A DNA stretch of 64,000 bases, taken from the NCBI GenBank assembly GCA_016794305.1, contig JAEUKN010000002.1:62001-126000 (forward strand). The letters are read 5' to 3'. The DNA comes from Alphaproteobacteria bacterium (GTDB lineage: Bacteria; Pseudomonadota; Alphaproteobacteria; Micavibrionales; Micavibrionaceae). A program made the translations under genes and the position numbers. Shown piece by piece: positions 14,788 through 23,818 of the stretch (position 1 is its first letter; every line of letters begins with the position of its first letter). Below the pieces are notes generated by a model. It saw only the letters and a program-made list of their open reading frames with translations, was not told the DNA's origin and did not search any database.

Positions 14788-15252
14788 TTACCCCGCTAAT
14801 TTTTGTTTTACGACGGCGCCGGCTTTGGCCATATCGAGTTGCCCGGCATAATTGGCCTTGAGTTCCGCCATGATTTTGCCCATATCTTTGACCCCGGCCG
14901 CACCGGTTTTGGCAATAATCCCGGCGATGACATCGGCGATTTGATCATCATTCATCTGCGCGGGTAAGAATTGCTCAATAATCTTGATTTCCGCATCTTC
15001 CTTATCCGCCAATTCTGGCCGCCCGCCATCACGATACATTTTGGCCGATTCCTGGCGTTGTTTGATCATGCCCTGCATCAGTGTGAGCAATTCAGGATCG
15101 GCAATGCCGTTCATATTGCCGCTCACCCGTGCTTCAATATCCCGTTCTTTCATCTTGGAGATAATCATGCGCACGGTGGTGAGTGTGTTTTCATCCTTTG
15201 CTTTCATAGCGGTTTTGAGTGTTTGGCTTAAATTTTCACGAATAGAAGACAT
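14788..15252 (-). CDS. GatB/YqeY domain protein
   Basis: 154 residues from ATG 15252. YqeY-family protein: the fold of the tRNA-binding tail domain of GatB. Visible are N-terminal LSQTLKTAMKAKDENTLTTVRMI, KERDIEARV, the central QRQESAKMYRDGGRPELADKEDAEIKIIEQFLP signature (residues about 75-105), and the C-terminal KDMGKIMAELKANYAGQLDMAKAG. Its biochemical role is not firmly known. In many alphaproteobacteria it sits beside carA, as here: divergent from carA with a 108-bp shared promoter region. Confidence 0.93.
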   Translation of the reverse strand: MSSIRENLSQTLKTAMKAKDENTLTTVRMIISKMKERDIEARVSGNMNGIADPELLTLMQGMIKQRQESAKMYRDGGRPELADKEDAEIKIIEQFLPAQMNDDQIADVIAGIIAKTGAAGVKDMGKIMAELKANYAGQLDMAKAGAVVKQKLAG

Positions 15253-15360
15253 TTTTATGATCTTTCCCAAGCTTTTATGTTGTATTTACCGGCGATATTA
15301 TCTATAGAATTTTCTTCTAGTGCCCCTCAGTGAAAAATTTTTAGACCAAGAGCACCGGAC

Positions 15361-16614
15361 ATGTCATCTATACCCGAAAACGCCCCCCTTTCTCAAGACC
15401 AAAACGCACAGCCGAAATTGGCGAGTGCGGTGATCGTGCTCGATAGCGGTGAAGTCTTTTGGGGTAAGGGCTTTGGGGCGCAAGGCGTGCAGGTGGGTGA
15501 GATATGCTTTAACACCTCTATGACCGGGTATCAGGAAATTTTAACCGACCCGAGCTATGCGGGGCAGATCATCAATTTTACCTTTCCCCATATCGGAAAT
15601 GTGGGCGTGAATCATCAGGATATTGAAACCGTGACCCCCGTGGCGCGCGGCATGATCACGGCGCAAGATATCACGCAACCATCCAATTGGCGTGCGGCCG
15701 GAGCCCTTGATCAATGGTTGAAACAACACGGAATTCCGGGGATTTGCGGGGTTGATACACGCGCACTCACCCGCCGCATTCGGGACCGTGGCGCCCCCAA
15801 GGGGGTGATGGCGGTCAATGATCAGGGAATATTTGATCTGGCGTCGCTGCGGGCAATGGCGCGCGATTGGTCGGGGCTTGACGGGCTTGATCTGGCTAAG
15901 GAAGTCAGCTGTACCCAGCGTTATGAATGGGATGAAACCCTGTGGTGTTTGGATGGGCATTTGGGCGGGCATTTGGATGGGGCGCAGAGCGGGTACGGAC
16001 GGCAAACCAATCCAAAATATCATGTGGTGGCGATGGATTTTGGTGCCAAGCGCAATATTTTGCGGTGCCTTGCGGCCAGCGGATGCCGTGTTACGGTTGT
16101 GCCCGGCAAAACGAGTGCGGAGGAGATTCTGGCACTCAAGCCCGATGGGGTGTTCCTGAGCAATGGACCGGGCGACCCGGCGGCCACAGGGGTTTATGCG
16201 GTGCCGACCATTCGCACCCTTTTGGATCAAAATATTCCGATTTTCGGCATTTGTTTGGGGCATCAGATGTTGGCGATTGCCCTTGGCGGGAAGACCGCGA
16301 AGATGGAGCTGGGGCATCGCGGGGCCAATCACCCGGTGAAGGATCTGGCGACGGGCCGCGTGGAAATTACCTCACAAAATCACGGGTTTCAGGTTCTGGC
16401 CGAAACCTTGCCGGATGATGTGGAAATCACGCATATCAGCCTGTTTGATCAAACCAATGAAGGGTTGCGTGCGCTCAATCGCCCGGCGTTCAGTGTGCAA
16501 TATCACCCCGAAGCCTCCCCCGGTCCGATGGACAGTCATTATTTATTTGATCGGTTTGTAGAGATGATGGAACAACAAAAATCGCAGCCTCAATCCCAGT
16601 CTCGCGCGAGTTAG
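15361..16614 (+). CDS. carA: Carbamoyl-phosphate synthase small subunit
   Basis: 417 residues. Glutamine amidotransferase subunit that passes ammonia to CarB for carbamoyl phosphate, the entry to arginine and pyrimidine synthesis. N-terminal domain (about 20-165) has GxxxxGxxCFNTSMTGYQEILTDPSYAGQ (positions about 50-75), and the class-I amidotransferase domain (about 215-400) has the nucleophile in FGICLGHQML (about 298-307), and the His-Glu pair in VQYHPEASPGP. The N-terminal 20 residues are a short extension. A small duplicate HLGGHLDG occurs at about 15951-15980. carB is not adjacent; a flavoprotein gene follows instead. Confidence 0.97.
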   Translation: MSSIPENAPLSQDQNAQPKLASAVIVLDSGEVFWGKGFGAQGVQVGEICFNTSMTGYQEILTDPSYAGQIINFTFPHIGNVGVNHQDIETVTPVARGMITAQDITQPSNWRAAGALDQWLKQHGIPGICGVDTRALTRRIRDRGAPKGVMAVNDQGIFDLASLRAMARDWSGLDGLDLAKEVSCTQRYEWDETLWCLDGHLGGHLDGAQSGYGRQTNPKYHVVAMDFGAKRNILRCLAASGCRVTVVPGKTSAEEILALKPDGVFLSNGPGDPAATGVYAVPTIRTLLDQNIPIFGICLGHQMLAIALGGKTAKMELGHRGANHPVKDLATGRVEITSQNHGFQVLAETLPDDVEITHISLFDQTNEGLRALNRPAFSVQYHPEASPGPMDSHYLFDRFVEMMEQQKSQPQSQSRAS

Positions 16615-16642
16615 GCATTAAACCAATGAACAAGGCAAACGC

Positions 16643-17653
16643 ATGAGCAAAATAATCACCGATATTGCCATTATCGGCGCGGGTCCTGCGGGGCTGTTTA
16701 CCGTGTTCCAGTGCGGCATGTTGGGGTTAAAATGCCATGTGTTTGACTCGCTCAACCATATTGGCGGGCAATGCTGTGCGCTCTATCCCGAAAAGCCGAT
16801 CTATGATATTCCGGCCTTTCCCGAAATTGCCGCCGGTGAATTGATTGACCGGTTAGAGGCGCAGGCCGCCCCCTTTGCCCCCCATTATCATCTGAACCAA
16901 CAAGTGGTGGGGATCAGCGGGGAACAGGGGGATTTCACCCTTACCACCGCAAAGGGGTTGCAGGTACGGGCGCATTCCATCATCATTGCCGCGGGGGGCG
17001 GTGCGTTTGGCCCCAATCGTCCGCCATTGGCAAATATTGAGGATTATGAAGGGCAATCAGTCTTTTACGCCGTGCGTAATCGCGCCCAATTTGCGGGCAA
17101 ACATATTGTCATTGCGGGGGGCGGTGATTCGGCGATTGATTGGGCGATTGCGTTGTGTGATCAGGCCAAATCGGTGGCACTGATTCATCGGCGGGAGAAG
17201 TTCCGCGCGGCCGAGGCATCCTTAACAAAGCTGCACGGCTTGATTGATGCGGGCAAAATCACACTTTATGCGCCCGCGCAATTGCATGGGTTGGTCGGGG
17301 AAAACGGACGGTTGCACGCCGTCATTATTGATAATTTGGCGGGGGAGCAGCGGAGCCTCCCTTGCGATGATCTATTGGCGTTTTTCGGCCTCACCGCCCA
17401 ATTGGGGCCGATTGCGGAATGGGGATTGGCACTTGATCATCATACCGTTCAAATTGATCCGCTTACGGCGCAGACCTCACAACCCGGCATTTATGCGGTG
17501 GGGGATATTGCCACATATCCGCACAAACTCAAACTCATCCTCACCGGTTTTGCGGAATGCGCCCAGGCCGCCCACCATATTAAAAGCTGCCAAAACCCCG
17601 ATCACGCCCTCCATTTCGAATATTCCACAAGCAAGGGAAAACCGGGATTATAG
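16643..17653 (+). CDS. Ferredoxin/flavodoxin-NADP+ reductase, thioredoxin reductase-like
   Basis: 336 residues. FAD motif IGAGPAGLF (about 11-19), NADPH motif GGGDSAIDWA (about 161-170), and a late AVGDIATYP (about 288-296) that binds FAD. It lacks the CxxC redox centre of true thioredoxin reductases (the corresponding place holds no Cys pair), which is the mark of the YumC-type FNR family. Electrons flow between NADP(H) and ferredoxin or flavodoxin. It lies 28 bp after carA and may share its transcript; the 3' end overlaps the convergent unknown gene by 6 bp. Confidence 0.9.
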   Translation: MSKIITDIAIIGAGPAGLFTVFQCGMLGLKCHVFDSLNHIGGQCCALYPEKPIYDIPAFPEIAAGELIDRLEAQAAPFAPHYHLNQQVVGISGEQGDFTLTTAKGLQVRAHSIIIAAGGGAFGPNRPPLANIEDYEGQSVFYAVRNRAQFAGKHIVIAGGGDSAIDWAIALCDQAKSVALIHRREKFRAAEASLTKLHGLIDAGKITLYAPAQLHGLVGENGRLHAVIIDNLAGEQRSLPCDDLLAFFGLTAQLGPIAEWGLALDHHTVQIDPLTAQTSQPGIYAVGDIATYPHKLKLILTGFAECAQAAHHIKSCQNPDHALHFEYSTSKGKPGL

Positions 17654-19156
17654 GCCGCCTTTTTGTTCAGAGGTTGATTCCCCTTCAGGTTTTTCTTTGG
17701 TCTGCACATCGCGCAGAGCCTGTAAAATAACGGGATCTTCAAGGCCTGAACGCAGTAGAAGCGCAGAGGAGAGCCGAGTTAAGTCAGACAAATGTGACGG
17801 TTGTGAAGGTGATGGGGCAGTAGCAGGGGCAGGGGTTGCGGCAGCGGGGGCCAAGGCAGCGGGAGATTTGAGGAGTGCGTTCAGCATTCCCGTACCGCCC
17901 CAGGCCAGTAGAGTCAGCGGGTCCGTTTCATTGAGTTTGGCAAGGCCGGAGGGAAGAGAATTAGGTGTGTTTTGATGCGTGGCGGCCAGATAGAGACGCG
18001 CGGCATTGATCCATTTTTTGCGGGATTCTAACTGTGCTAACTTAACCGAGTCCATTAATCCGTCAGGGTTTTGCGTGGGGGAGAGTCCCGCCTTTGATCC
18101 GTCTTTTTCAGCGGCTTTTGGGCTATTTTTGGATTTTGAATCTTTGGGTTTATTTTTTGCATCAATTTCGGGGCTTGGGCCGCTCGCAGCCGGGCTAACC
18201 AGCGCGTTGCAAAACACACCCATATGAGCCCAAAAGGCAGCGGGATTTTGCCTGAATTCAGGATTTCCGGCCTTATATTCCAGGCACGCCAAAGCCTGAT
18301 CACCCGTTGCGAGCATGGACACCACGCCAGCGTACAGCGCATCAGCGGACGGCGGTGCGCCGTCATTCATTTTATAAAGTTGGATAATTTTTTCAAATTC
18401 ACCGAATTCCAGCAATTTTTTCAACCGCACCGAATAAAGTTCAGCGGAATTTTTGGGCGGGGTTTTTTGCGACTTTGACTCTTCGGCTAAATCTGCGGGA
18501 ACATAGCTTGAGAGGGCGGCAACGGCGTTTTTGGCTTCGGTCGGGGAGAGTTGGTCGGCGTTAATTTGCGAAAATTTTTCGATTAAATCCTTGGTTTTCA
18601 GTTTGGTCCATTCATTGCCCACATGTTCATCCTCGCTCAAAGTCAGCGTTAACAGCCCCAAAGATTGGGCGGATGCGGTGGTTGACTCCTCGCTGATCTG
18701 GGCCGTGGATTGGATGGGGGCCGCCGCCCGCGAAAGCCCGTCTTCGCTTCCCCCGTCATGAACGGGTTTAATTTTACTCGGCAAAATCGTGGTGGGTTGA
18801 AAGGCCGGGGCCGATGCGGTTTCACCCTTTGATGGCTCACCAGACTCAGGCGATTTTTGCGCGGGGTCGGTTAAAGGAAGATCACCACTTTGACCATTAT
18901 TTTGCCCATTATTTTTTTCATCATTTTGAACTTCGGTTTTTTCGTTTGAGTTCGGAGACTCCGGCTCTAGAATCTCATCCTGAAGCTTTTGAAAATTTTC
19001 GGTTGTCTCTGTGGTTTTGCTTGCCGCTTGGGCCGGTGTGATTGAGAAAAATTTAGGCGCCGTGTTCGGGGCAAAAACCCCCGCACCCAGATAAATCAGT
19101 GTGAGAGCGGACGCCGAAGCGACCAAAGAGAATTTTTTGGGAAAAACAAAACGCAT
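17648..19156 (-). CDS. Exported Ser/Pro/Lys-rich protein of unknown function
   Basis: 502 residues. A signal-like N-terminus (basic MRFVFPKKF, hydrophobic stretch about 10-30, Ala-rich PAQAA at about 40-44) predicts export. A low-complexity region follows (about 45-150, rich in Glu, Asn, Ser, Pro), then helical, TPR-like segments (about 165-340: SLLTLTLSEDEHV, KKLLEFGEFEKIIQLYKM, ADALYAGVVSMLATGDQALACLEYK) and a second disordered stretch before the C-terminal helical piece. No family recognised. Likely cell envelope. It ends 6 bp inside the convergent reductase gene. A similar exported helical-repeat gene beside a carA-like cluster is not something I can identify. Confidence 0.7.
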   Translation of the reverse strand: MRFVFPKKFSLVASASALTLIYLGAGVFAPNTAPKFFSITPAQAASKTTETTENFQKLQDEILEPESPNSNEKTEVQNDEKNNGQNNGQSGDLPLTDPAQKSPESGEPSKGETASAPAFQPTTILPSKIKPVHDGGSEDGLSRAAAPIQSTAQISEESTTASAQSLGLLTLTLSEDEHVGNEWTKLKTKDLIEKFSQINADQLSPTEAKNAVAALSSYVPADLAEESKSQKTPPKNSAELYSVRLKKLLEFGEFEKIIQLYKMNDGAPPSADALYAGVVSMLATGDQALACLEYKAGNPEFRQNPAAFWAHMGVFCNALVSPAASGPSPEIDAKNKPKDSKSKNSPKAAEKDGSKAGLSPTQNPDGLMDSVKLAQLESRKKWINAARLYLAATHQNTPNSLPSGLAKLNETDPLTLLAWGGTGMLNALLKSPAALAPAAATPAPATAPSPSQPSHLSDLTRLSSALLLRSGLEDPVILQALRDVQTKEKPEGESTSEQKGGL

Positions 19157-19197
19157 GATTTATCTAAATCCTGATATAAAGAAAACAATCCTAGAGC

Positions 19198-19458
19198 CTA
19201 TTCATCGGGGCTGTGGGCGGCCGGTGCCGTGCCTGATGTGGTGGCCGGAGCCTCTTCAGGCATCGGGGTGAGGGGTTGAGCTTGAGGTTGCGGCTGCGGC
19301 GGCAAAGGGGACGTAGTCGCGGGCTGATCAGCTGTGGTGCCTTTATAATCAACGGTTACGGGCTTTTGTTCAATTTTGACATCCGCCATCCCCAAATATA
19401 AAATGCCGCCAACGATTAACAATAAAATTATGGCCAAAAGTAGTTTTACCAGTTTCAT
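19198..19458 (-). CDS. Small membrane-anchored Pro/Ala/Thr-rich protein
   Basis: 86 residues from ATG 19458, with AAGGA 8 nt upstream. A hydrophobic helix at about 3-25 (KLLLAIILLLIVGGILYLG) is followed by a Pro/Gln/Thr/Ala-rich tail of about 60 residues, presumably periplasmic and disordered. No family recognised; architecture resembles the protein at 50262-50645. It lies 42 bp upstream of the 502-residue exported protein on the same strand and may be cotranscribed. Confidence 0.65.
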   Translation of the reverse strand: MKLVKLLLAIILLLIVGGILYLGMADVKIEQKPVTVDYKGTTADQPATTSPLPPQPQPQAQPLTPMPEEAPATTSGTAPAAHSPDE

Positions 19459-19635
19459 GAATCCGTTCCTTGCAAATTAAAATAGTAATTAAAATATACT
19501 ATAGCTGAGAAATTCTCTTTATGAAGAGGATTTTTTCATTTATATTACATTTCATTAAAAATAGGATATTTTTAATGAAAGCCCTCAACGCCGGGCAAGC
19601 TTTCGGGCCAAGCCCGCCTCGCCTTGCTCGGTACA

Positions 19636-19673
19636 ATTTCAAAAGAACATAGGAGGCTATGTTCTTTTGAAAT
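19636..19673 (+). promoter_or_regulatory. Perfect 16-bp inverted repeat upstream of aroKB
   Basis: Arms ATTTCAAAAGAACATA and TATGTTCTTTTGAAAT pair without mismatch around the loop GGAGGC. It starts 59 bp before the aroKB start and is preceded by a GC-rich stretch with GGGCAAG and its partial complement. No T tract follows, so it is not a simple terminator. The loop holds a Shine-Dalgarno-like GGAGG while no ribosome site lies close to the ATG at 19695. Could be a repeat-derived palindrome, a leader hairpin or an RNA processing site. Confidence 0.6.
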
Positions 19674-19694
19674 CATTACAAAAACATATTTATT

Positions 19695-21476
19695 ATGATT
19701 GAAATTGAGCATTGTCGAGACGAAGTTAAAAAATTATTGCGCCGCCCGATTGTTTTGGTCGGGATGATGGGCGCGGGAAAAACCACGGTGGGGCGGTTGT
19801 TGGCAACGACACTCGGTTGGCCGTTCTATGATTCGGATGACGAGATTGTGCGCAATGTCGGCAAGTCTATTTCCGATATTTTCTCAGAAGACGGTGAGCC
19901 GGCCTTTCGCGAGATTGAACGCACCACCATCAAACATCTTTTGGCGGCGGGGCCGTGCGTGATATCTTCGGGCGGCGGCGGGATCACAATCCCCGAAACG
20001 GCGCAGGCGATTAAGGATCGCGGCTTGTGTGTATGGTTGGATGCGCCGGTGCAGGTGTTGGTGGACCGCACCAAGGGAACGGATCGCCCGTTGCTCAAAC
20101 ACGGCAATGCCGATGATGTGTTAAAAAATTTGTTGGAAAAACGTAAATTGGCCTATGGCCAGGCGCATATTCATGTGCTCGATGACGGTTTAACGCCCCA
20201 GCAAATTGTCTCCCGGTGCTTGCTGCAAATTCGCGAATATTTATATATGCATTCGGCAAAAAATGAAACCGAAGAAAACACGCCCGATGCGCTGTGTTTG
20301 ACGGTGACTTTGCCGGATCGCAGCTATCCGATTTTCATTGGCTCAGGGTTGTTAAAACAGCCCGATTTATGGCTGGCGCATGATTTGCAGGGGAAAAACG
20401 GCTTTATCATCACTGATTATAACGTCCGCGAACGGCTGGCCGATGGGTTACAGGAAAAATTGCGCCCCTATATGAGGTCGGTGACGATGATGGAGCTGCC
20501 GCCCGGTGAACAGACAAAGTCGTTCGATCGGTATCAGGCCGTGATTGAATGGATGATTGATAATAATATCAAGCGTGATTCGGTGGTTTTTGGCGTGGGC
20601 GGCGGCGTGATTGGTGATTTGTCGGGGTTTGCCGCGGCCACCATCCTGCGCGGTGTGCCGTTTGTGCAAATTCCGACCACTTTGCTCTCGCAAGTTGACA
20701 GTTCGGTGGGCGGCAAAACCGGGATTAATTCTCAATCGGCCAAAAATATGGTGGGGGCGTTTTATCAACCGCGCACCGTGGTGATTGATTTGGAAAGTTT
20801 GATGACGTTGCCTAAGCGTGAATGGCTCGCCGGATATGCTGAAATCCTCAAATACAGTCTGTTGGGTGATGCTGATTTTTTTGAGTGGTTGGAAGAGCAT
20901 GGCAGCGATGTGTTGGACGGGGATATCAGCGCACTCACCCGCGCAGTGGAAACCAGTTGCCACATGAAGGCAGAGATTGTAAATCAGGATGAACGCGAGG
21001 AAAGCGGCACGCGCGCATTGCTCAATCTGGGGCATACGTTCGGCCATGCGTTGGAGGCCGCCGCAGGTTATGACGGGACATTGCTGCATGGGGAGGGCGT
21101 GTCCATCGGTTTGGTTTTGGCGGCACGTTTATCGCATGATTTGGGGTATTTATCGGCCGAGGATTTAACGCGCGTTGAAAATCATATTCGCTCGGTAGGT
21201 ATGATGAGTGAAATTGCCCAGATAAAATTTAAAGCCCCCGTTACGGCGGCTGAATTGCTCGAACTCATGCGTATGGATAAAAAAGCCGATGTTCACGGGC
21301 TGAAATTCATCATCCTCAAACATATTGGCGATGCCGAAATTATGCCGAATGTGCCGGAGGATGTCGTGCTCAAAATCCTCGAAGACTCCTTGGCAAAACC
21401 GGATTTGGCAAAATCGGATTCGGCAAAATCGGGAAATGGGGCTGGGTCGCTTGGTCGCGCGGGGGCATCTTCATGA
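19695..21476 (+). CDS. aroKB: Bifunctional shikimate kinase / 3-dehydroquinate synthase (AroK-AroB fusion)
   Basis: 593 residues, longer than either enzyme alone. Residues about 1-190 are shikimate kinase: Walker A GMMGAGKTT (about 24-32), the substrate motif SDDEIV, DRPLLK in the lid region. Residues about 200-570 are 3-dehydroquinate synthase: GGGVIGDLSGFAA, PTTLLSQVDSSVGGKTGIN, and the metal-binding His in NLGHTFGHALE and LLHGEGVSIG. They catalyse non-consecutive steps of the shikimate pathway. The junction (about 188-200) has no stop or start. The C-terminus carries three 15-bp units (21390-21434) encoding LAKPD LAKSD SAKSG, a slippage expansion. No good ribosome site precedes ATG 19695. 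The stop overlaps the next gene by 4 bp. Confidence 0.94.
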   Translation: MIEIEHCRDEVKKLLRRPIVLVGMMGAGKTTVGRLLATTLGWPFYDSDDEIVRNVGKSISDIFSEDGEPAFREIERTTIKHLLAAGPCVISSGGGGITIPETAQAIKDRGLCVWLDAPVQVLVDRTKGTDRPLLKHGNADDVLKNLLEKRKLAYGQAHIHVLDDGLTPQQIVSRCLLQIREYLYMHSAKNETEENTPDALCLTVTLPDRSYPIFIGSGLLKQPDLWLAHDLQGKNGFIITDYNVRERLADGLQEKLRPYMRSVTMMELPPGEQTKSFDRYQAVIEWMIDNNIKRDSVVFGVGGGVIGDLSGFAAATILRGVPFVQIPTTLLSQVDSSVGGKTGINSQSAKNMVGAFYQPRTVVIDLESLMTLPKREWLAGYAEILKYSLLGDADFFEWLEEHGSDVLDGDISALTRAVETSCHMKAEIVNQDEREESGTRALLNLGHTFGHALEAAAGYDGTLLHGEGVSIGLVLAARLSHDLGYLSAEDLTRVENHIRSVGMMSEIAQIKFKAPVTAAELLELMRMDKKADVHGLKFIILKHIGDAEIMPNVPEDVVLKILEDSLAKPDLAKSDSAKSGNGAGSLGRAGASS

Positions 21477-22771
21477 CAACCGCACTGATTGTCACAATAT
21501 TGGTTATTGTTGTTTTATTGATGTTATCGGCCTTTTTTTCGGGGTCGGAAACGGCCCTCACGGCGGCGTCTTCAGTACGCATGCATGCGGCGGAAAAGGA
21601 TGGCAATAAACGCGCCAAAATGGTCAATAAGATTCTGGATGACAAGGAAACTATGATCGGGGCTTTGCTGCTCGGAAATAATATCGTCAATATTTTGGCC
21701 TCTTCCCTCGCTGCGGGCGCATTTATTACTCTGTTCGGCGAGTCAGGCGTGTTTTATGCATCTGCTATTATGACGGTTTTGGTGGTGTTGTTTTCAGAGG
21801 TTTTACCCAAAACCTATGCCGTGAATCATGCCGATAAAATGTCCAAATTTGTGGCACCGTTTATTCTGGCGGTTATCTATATTTTTGCGCCCATAACATC
21901 CATTATCACGCGGATTGTGCGGATAGTTCTCAAGATGATGGGGGCGGATATTTCAAAAACCTATGCCGGATCGCATATGGAGATTTTGCGCGGTGTGATT
22001 GATATGCACACCGGCCCCGAAGCCGAGGTGCAAAAACAACGTGCGATGTTGCGCTCTATCCTTGATCTGGCTGATGTCACGGTCGAAGAGGTGATGATCC
22101 ACCGCAAAAACGTGTTGATGATTGACGTGAGCGAGCCAATCCAAAAATTGGTTGATGAAATTATGCGGTGCCCCTATTCGCGCATTCCGCTTTATCGCGA
22201 AACGCCCGATAATATCGTGGGGGTGTTGCATACCAAATGGTTGATGCGCGAATTGAAAGCCGCGGGGGGCAATGTTGACCTGATAAAATTGGAAGAGATT
22301 GCCAATGCGCCGTGGTTTATTCCATCCACCACGATTTTATATGATCAGCTGCAGGCTTTTCGTTCCCGCGGGGAGCATTTCGCCTTTATCGTCGATGAAT
22401 ATGGTTCATTCCAGGGGATTGTGACGTTAGAAGATATTTTAGAGGAAATTGTCGGCGAAATCAGTGATGAGCATGACATGCATATCACCGGTGTGCGCGC
22501 GCAACCGAACGGGTCATATCTGGTGAATGGCGATGTCACGATCAGGGATTTGCGCCGTGAATTGGATTGGGATTTGCCCGATGAACATTACACCACGATT
22601 GCCGGGCTCTTGCTCTATGAGACGCGCGAGATTCCCGGGCCGGGGCAAAAATTCCGCTTTTATGATTTTGACTTTGAAATTGTGCGTAAGCAACGCAACC
22701 AAATCACCGTGGTGCGTGTGATCCCGCCGCTCAAGACTGAGGCTCAGTCAACCACTCCGCAATCGGCTTAA
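21473..22771 (+). CDS. CNNM/CBS-CorC membrane protein (HlyC/CorC family)
   Basis: 432 residues; the ATG overlaps the aroKB stop (ATGA). The N-terminal DUF21 transmembrane domain (about 1-150, with FFSGSETALTAASSVRMHAAEK), a pair of CBS domains (about 205-330, with VPYSRIPLY-type motif CPYSRIPLYRETPDNIVG and DEYGSFQGIVTLEDILEEIVGEI) and the C-terminal CorC/HlyC transporter-associated domain (about 345-420). Family members are linked to magnesium/cobalt efflux or ion homeostasis and, in older annotation, to haemolysin. Position after aroKB is common in alphaproteobacteria. It overlaps the convergent hydrolase by 41 bp. Confidence 0.92.
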   Translation: MTTALIVTILVIVVLLMLSAFFSGSETALTAASSVRMHAAEKDGNKRAKMVNKILDDKETMIGALLLGNNIVNILASSLAAGAFITLFGESGVFYASAIMTVLVVLFSEVLPKTYAVNHADKMSKFVAPFILAVIYIFAPITSIITRIVRIVLKMMGADISKTYAGSHMEILRGVIDMHTGPEAEVQKQRAMLRSILDLADVTVEEVMIHRKNVLMIDVSEPIQKLVDEIMRCPYSRIPLYRETPDNIVGVLHTKWLMRELKAAGGNVDLIKLEEIANAPWFIPSTTILYDQLQAFRSRGEHFAFIVDEYGSFQGIVTLEDILEEIVGEISDEHDMHITGVRAQPNGSYLVNGDVTIRDLRRELDWDLPDEHYTTIAGLLLYETREIPGPGQKFRFYDFDFEIVRKQRNQITVVRVIPPLKTEAQSTTPQSA

Positions 22772-23642
22772 TCTGGTGATCGGGGTAGAGTGAGGGCACA
22801 TGCCCGCAATCATCGAATGTGATCACATCCATGGGCGCGCCGATTTTGCGGCGTTGCATTTCCTCCAGAGTTTTGAGCGGAAATAGACTTGAGAGAGCTC
22901 CGCGCAGTGCCAAAACCGGTTGGGTGATGCGGTCCCAACAATGCCATAAATTCTCACTCCCCAATGGGTGAGTTTCAAAAACCTCGACAATTTTTGGATC
23001 AAAATTGCGGATGTATTTGCCCGTCGCGTGGTCAAGTTTTAATGAGGTTTTGGCGAAATGAATCCACATTTCTTCATCCATCGCGCCGCGGGAATAGGCG
23101 GTGCCAAGAAACCTCTTCATAATCGGTACGGCGTCTTCAATTCGCGTGTAAGCCACATTCATTTTGATCACCATGGCGATAAAATCAAGATCGGCCTGCG
23201 GGACATCGGGGCCAATGTCGGAGAGGATTAATTTGCGAATGCGCGCGGACCCGGCCGCCATATGAAACCCCAACAGTCCCCCCATTGAGACACCAAGCCA
23301 GTCACAAGGTCTTTGCGCCGAAATGCCGATGATGTCAAAGGCCGCATGAATATCTTTTAAATATTGCACGAAACAATAATCCTGCGGGTCATCAAACCAT
23401 GCGCTTTGCCCGCGCCCCGGCATATCAATTGCGATCACGCGCCGCGATAAAATCTGCGCCATATAGCGGCCCAGATAGGCAAAATCCTGTGTGGTGCCGG
23501 TGAGGCCATGCACGCAAAATAAGGGCGGTTGTTTCGCGTGCTCATTCGTGTGACCGTCCGTGTGTTCATCGCCCCAGCTCTCAAGATGCAGATCATAAGA
23601 TTGCCCCGATTTGGTCGTGGTGGTGAAGTAAAATGATGTCAT
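22731..23642 (-). CDS. Alpha/beta hydrolase
   Basis: 303 residues. Typical catalytic triad: oxyanion region FCVHGLTGTTQDF (about 42-54), nucleophile WLGVSMGGLLGF (Ser at about 120), acidic residue in the late VLALRGALSSLFP region or ITFDD, and His in DCGHVPSLY. The first 40 residues are soluble with a DHxH-like low-complexity HTDGHTNEHAK segment. Cytoplasmic esterase- or lipase-like enzyme of unknown substrate. It has 41 bp of coding overlap with the convergent CBS protein. Confidence 0.88.
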   Translation of the reverse strand: MTSFYFTTTTKSGQSYDLHLESWGDEHTDGHTNEHAKQPPLFCVHGLTGTTQDFAYLGRYMAQILSRRVIAIDMPGRGQSAWFDDPQDYCFVQYLKDIHAAFDIIGISAQRPCDWLGVSMGGLLGFHMAAGSARIRKLILSDIGPDVPQADLDFIAMVIKMNVAYTRIEDAVPIMKRFLGTAYSRGAMDEEMWIHFAKTSLKLDHATGKYIRNFDPKIVEVFETHPLGSENLWHCWDRITQPVLALRGALSSLFPLKTLEEMQRRKIGAPMDVITFDDCGHVPSLYPDHQIKPIAEWLTEPQS

Positions 23643-23687
23643 GATTCTAAGCTCTCTTAATGTCGCAGCTTCGCTTGAGCCGTCACC

Positions 23688-23728
23688 GGCAATTCAGTCT
23701 TCCCAGCATAAGCATAAGTATAAGTATA
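23688..23728. repeat. Partial copy of repeat family 1 (right half)
   Basis: CCGGCAATTCAGTCTTCCCAGCATA matches the right end of the 105-bp family; the left half is missing. It is followed by the imperfect tandem AAGCATAAGTATAAG. It lies between the hydrolase start and tkt. Confidence 0.5.
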
Positions 23729-23818
23729 ACAAAAAAACCTTTAAAAACCATTCGCAAAGCCTAAAAAATCAGTATAATCTGAGGCAAAATAAATTCCATT
23801 AGAGTTAGGACCAAATTT

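Noticed and set aside
16615-16642. Search for tRNA genes and riboswitches in gaps such as this one
   Set aside because: I found no cloverleaf pattern, no GTTCGAATC-type T-loop, and no conserved riboswitch core in any gap of the window.
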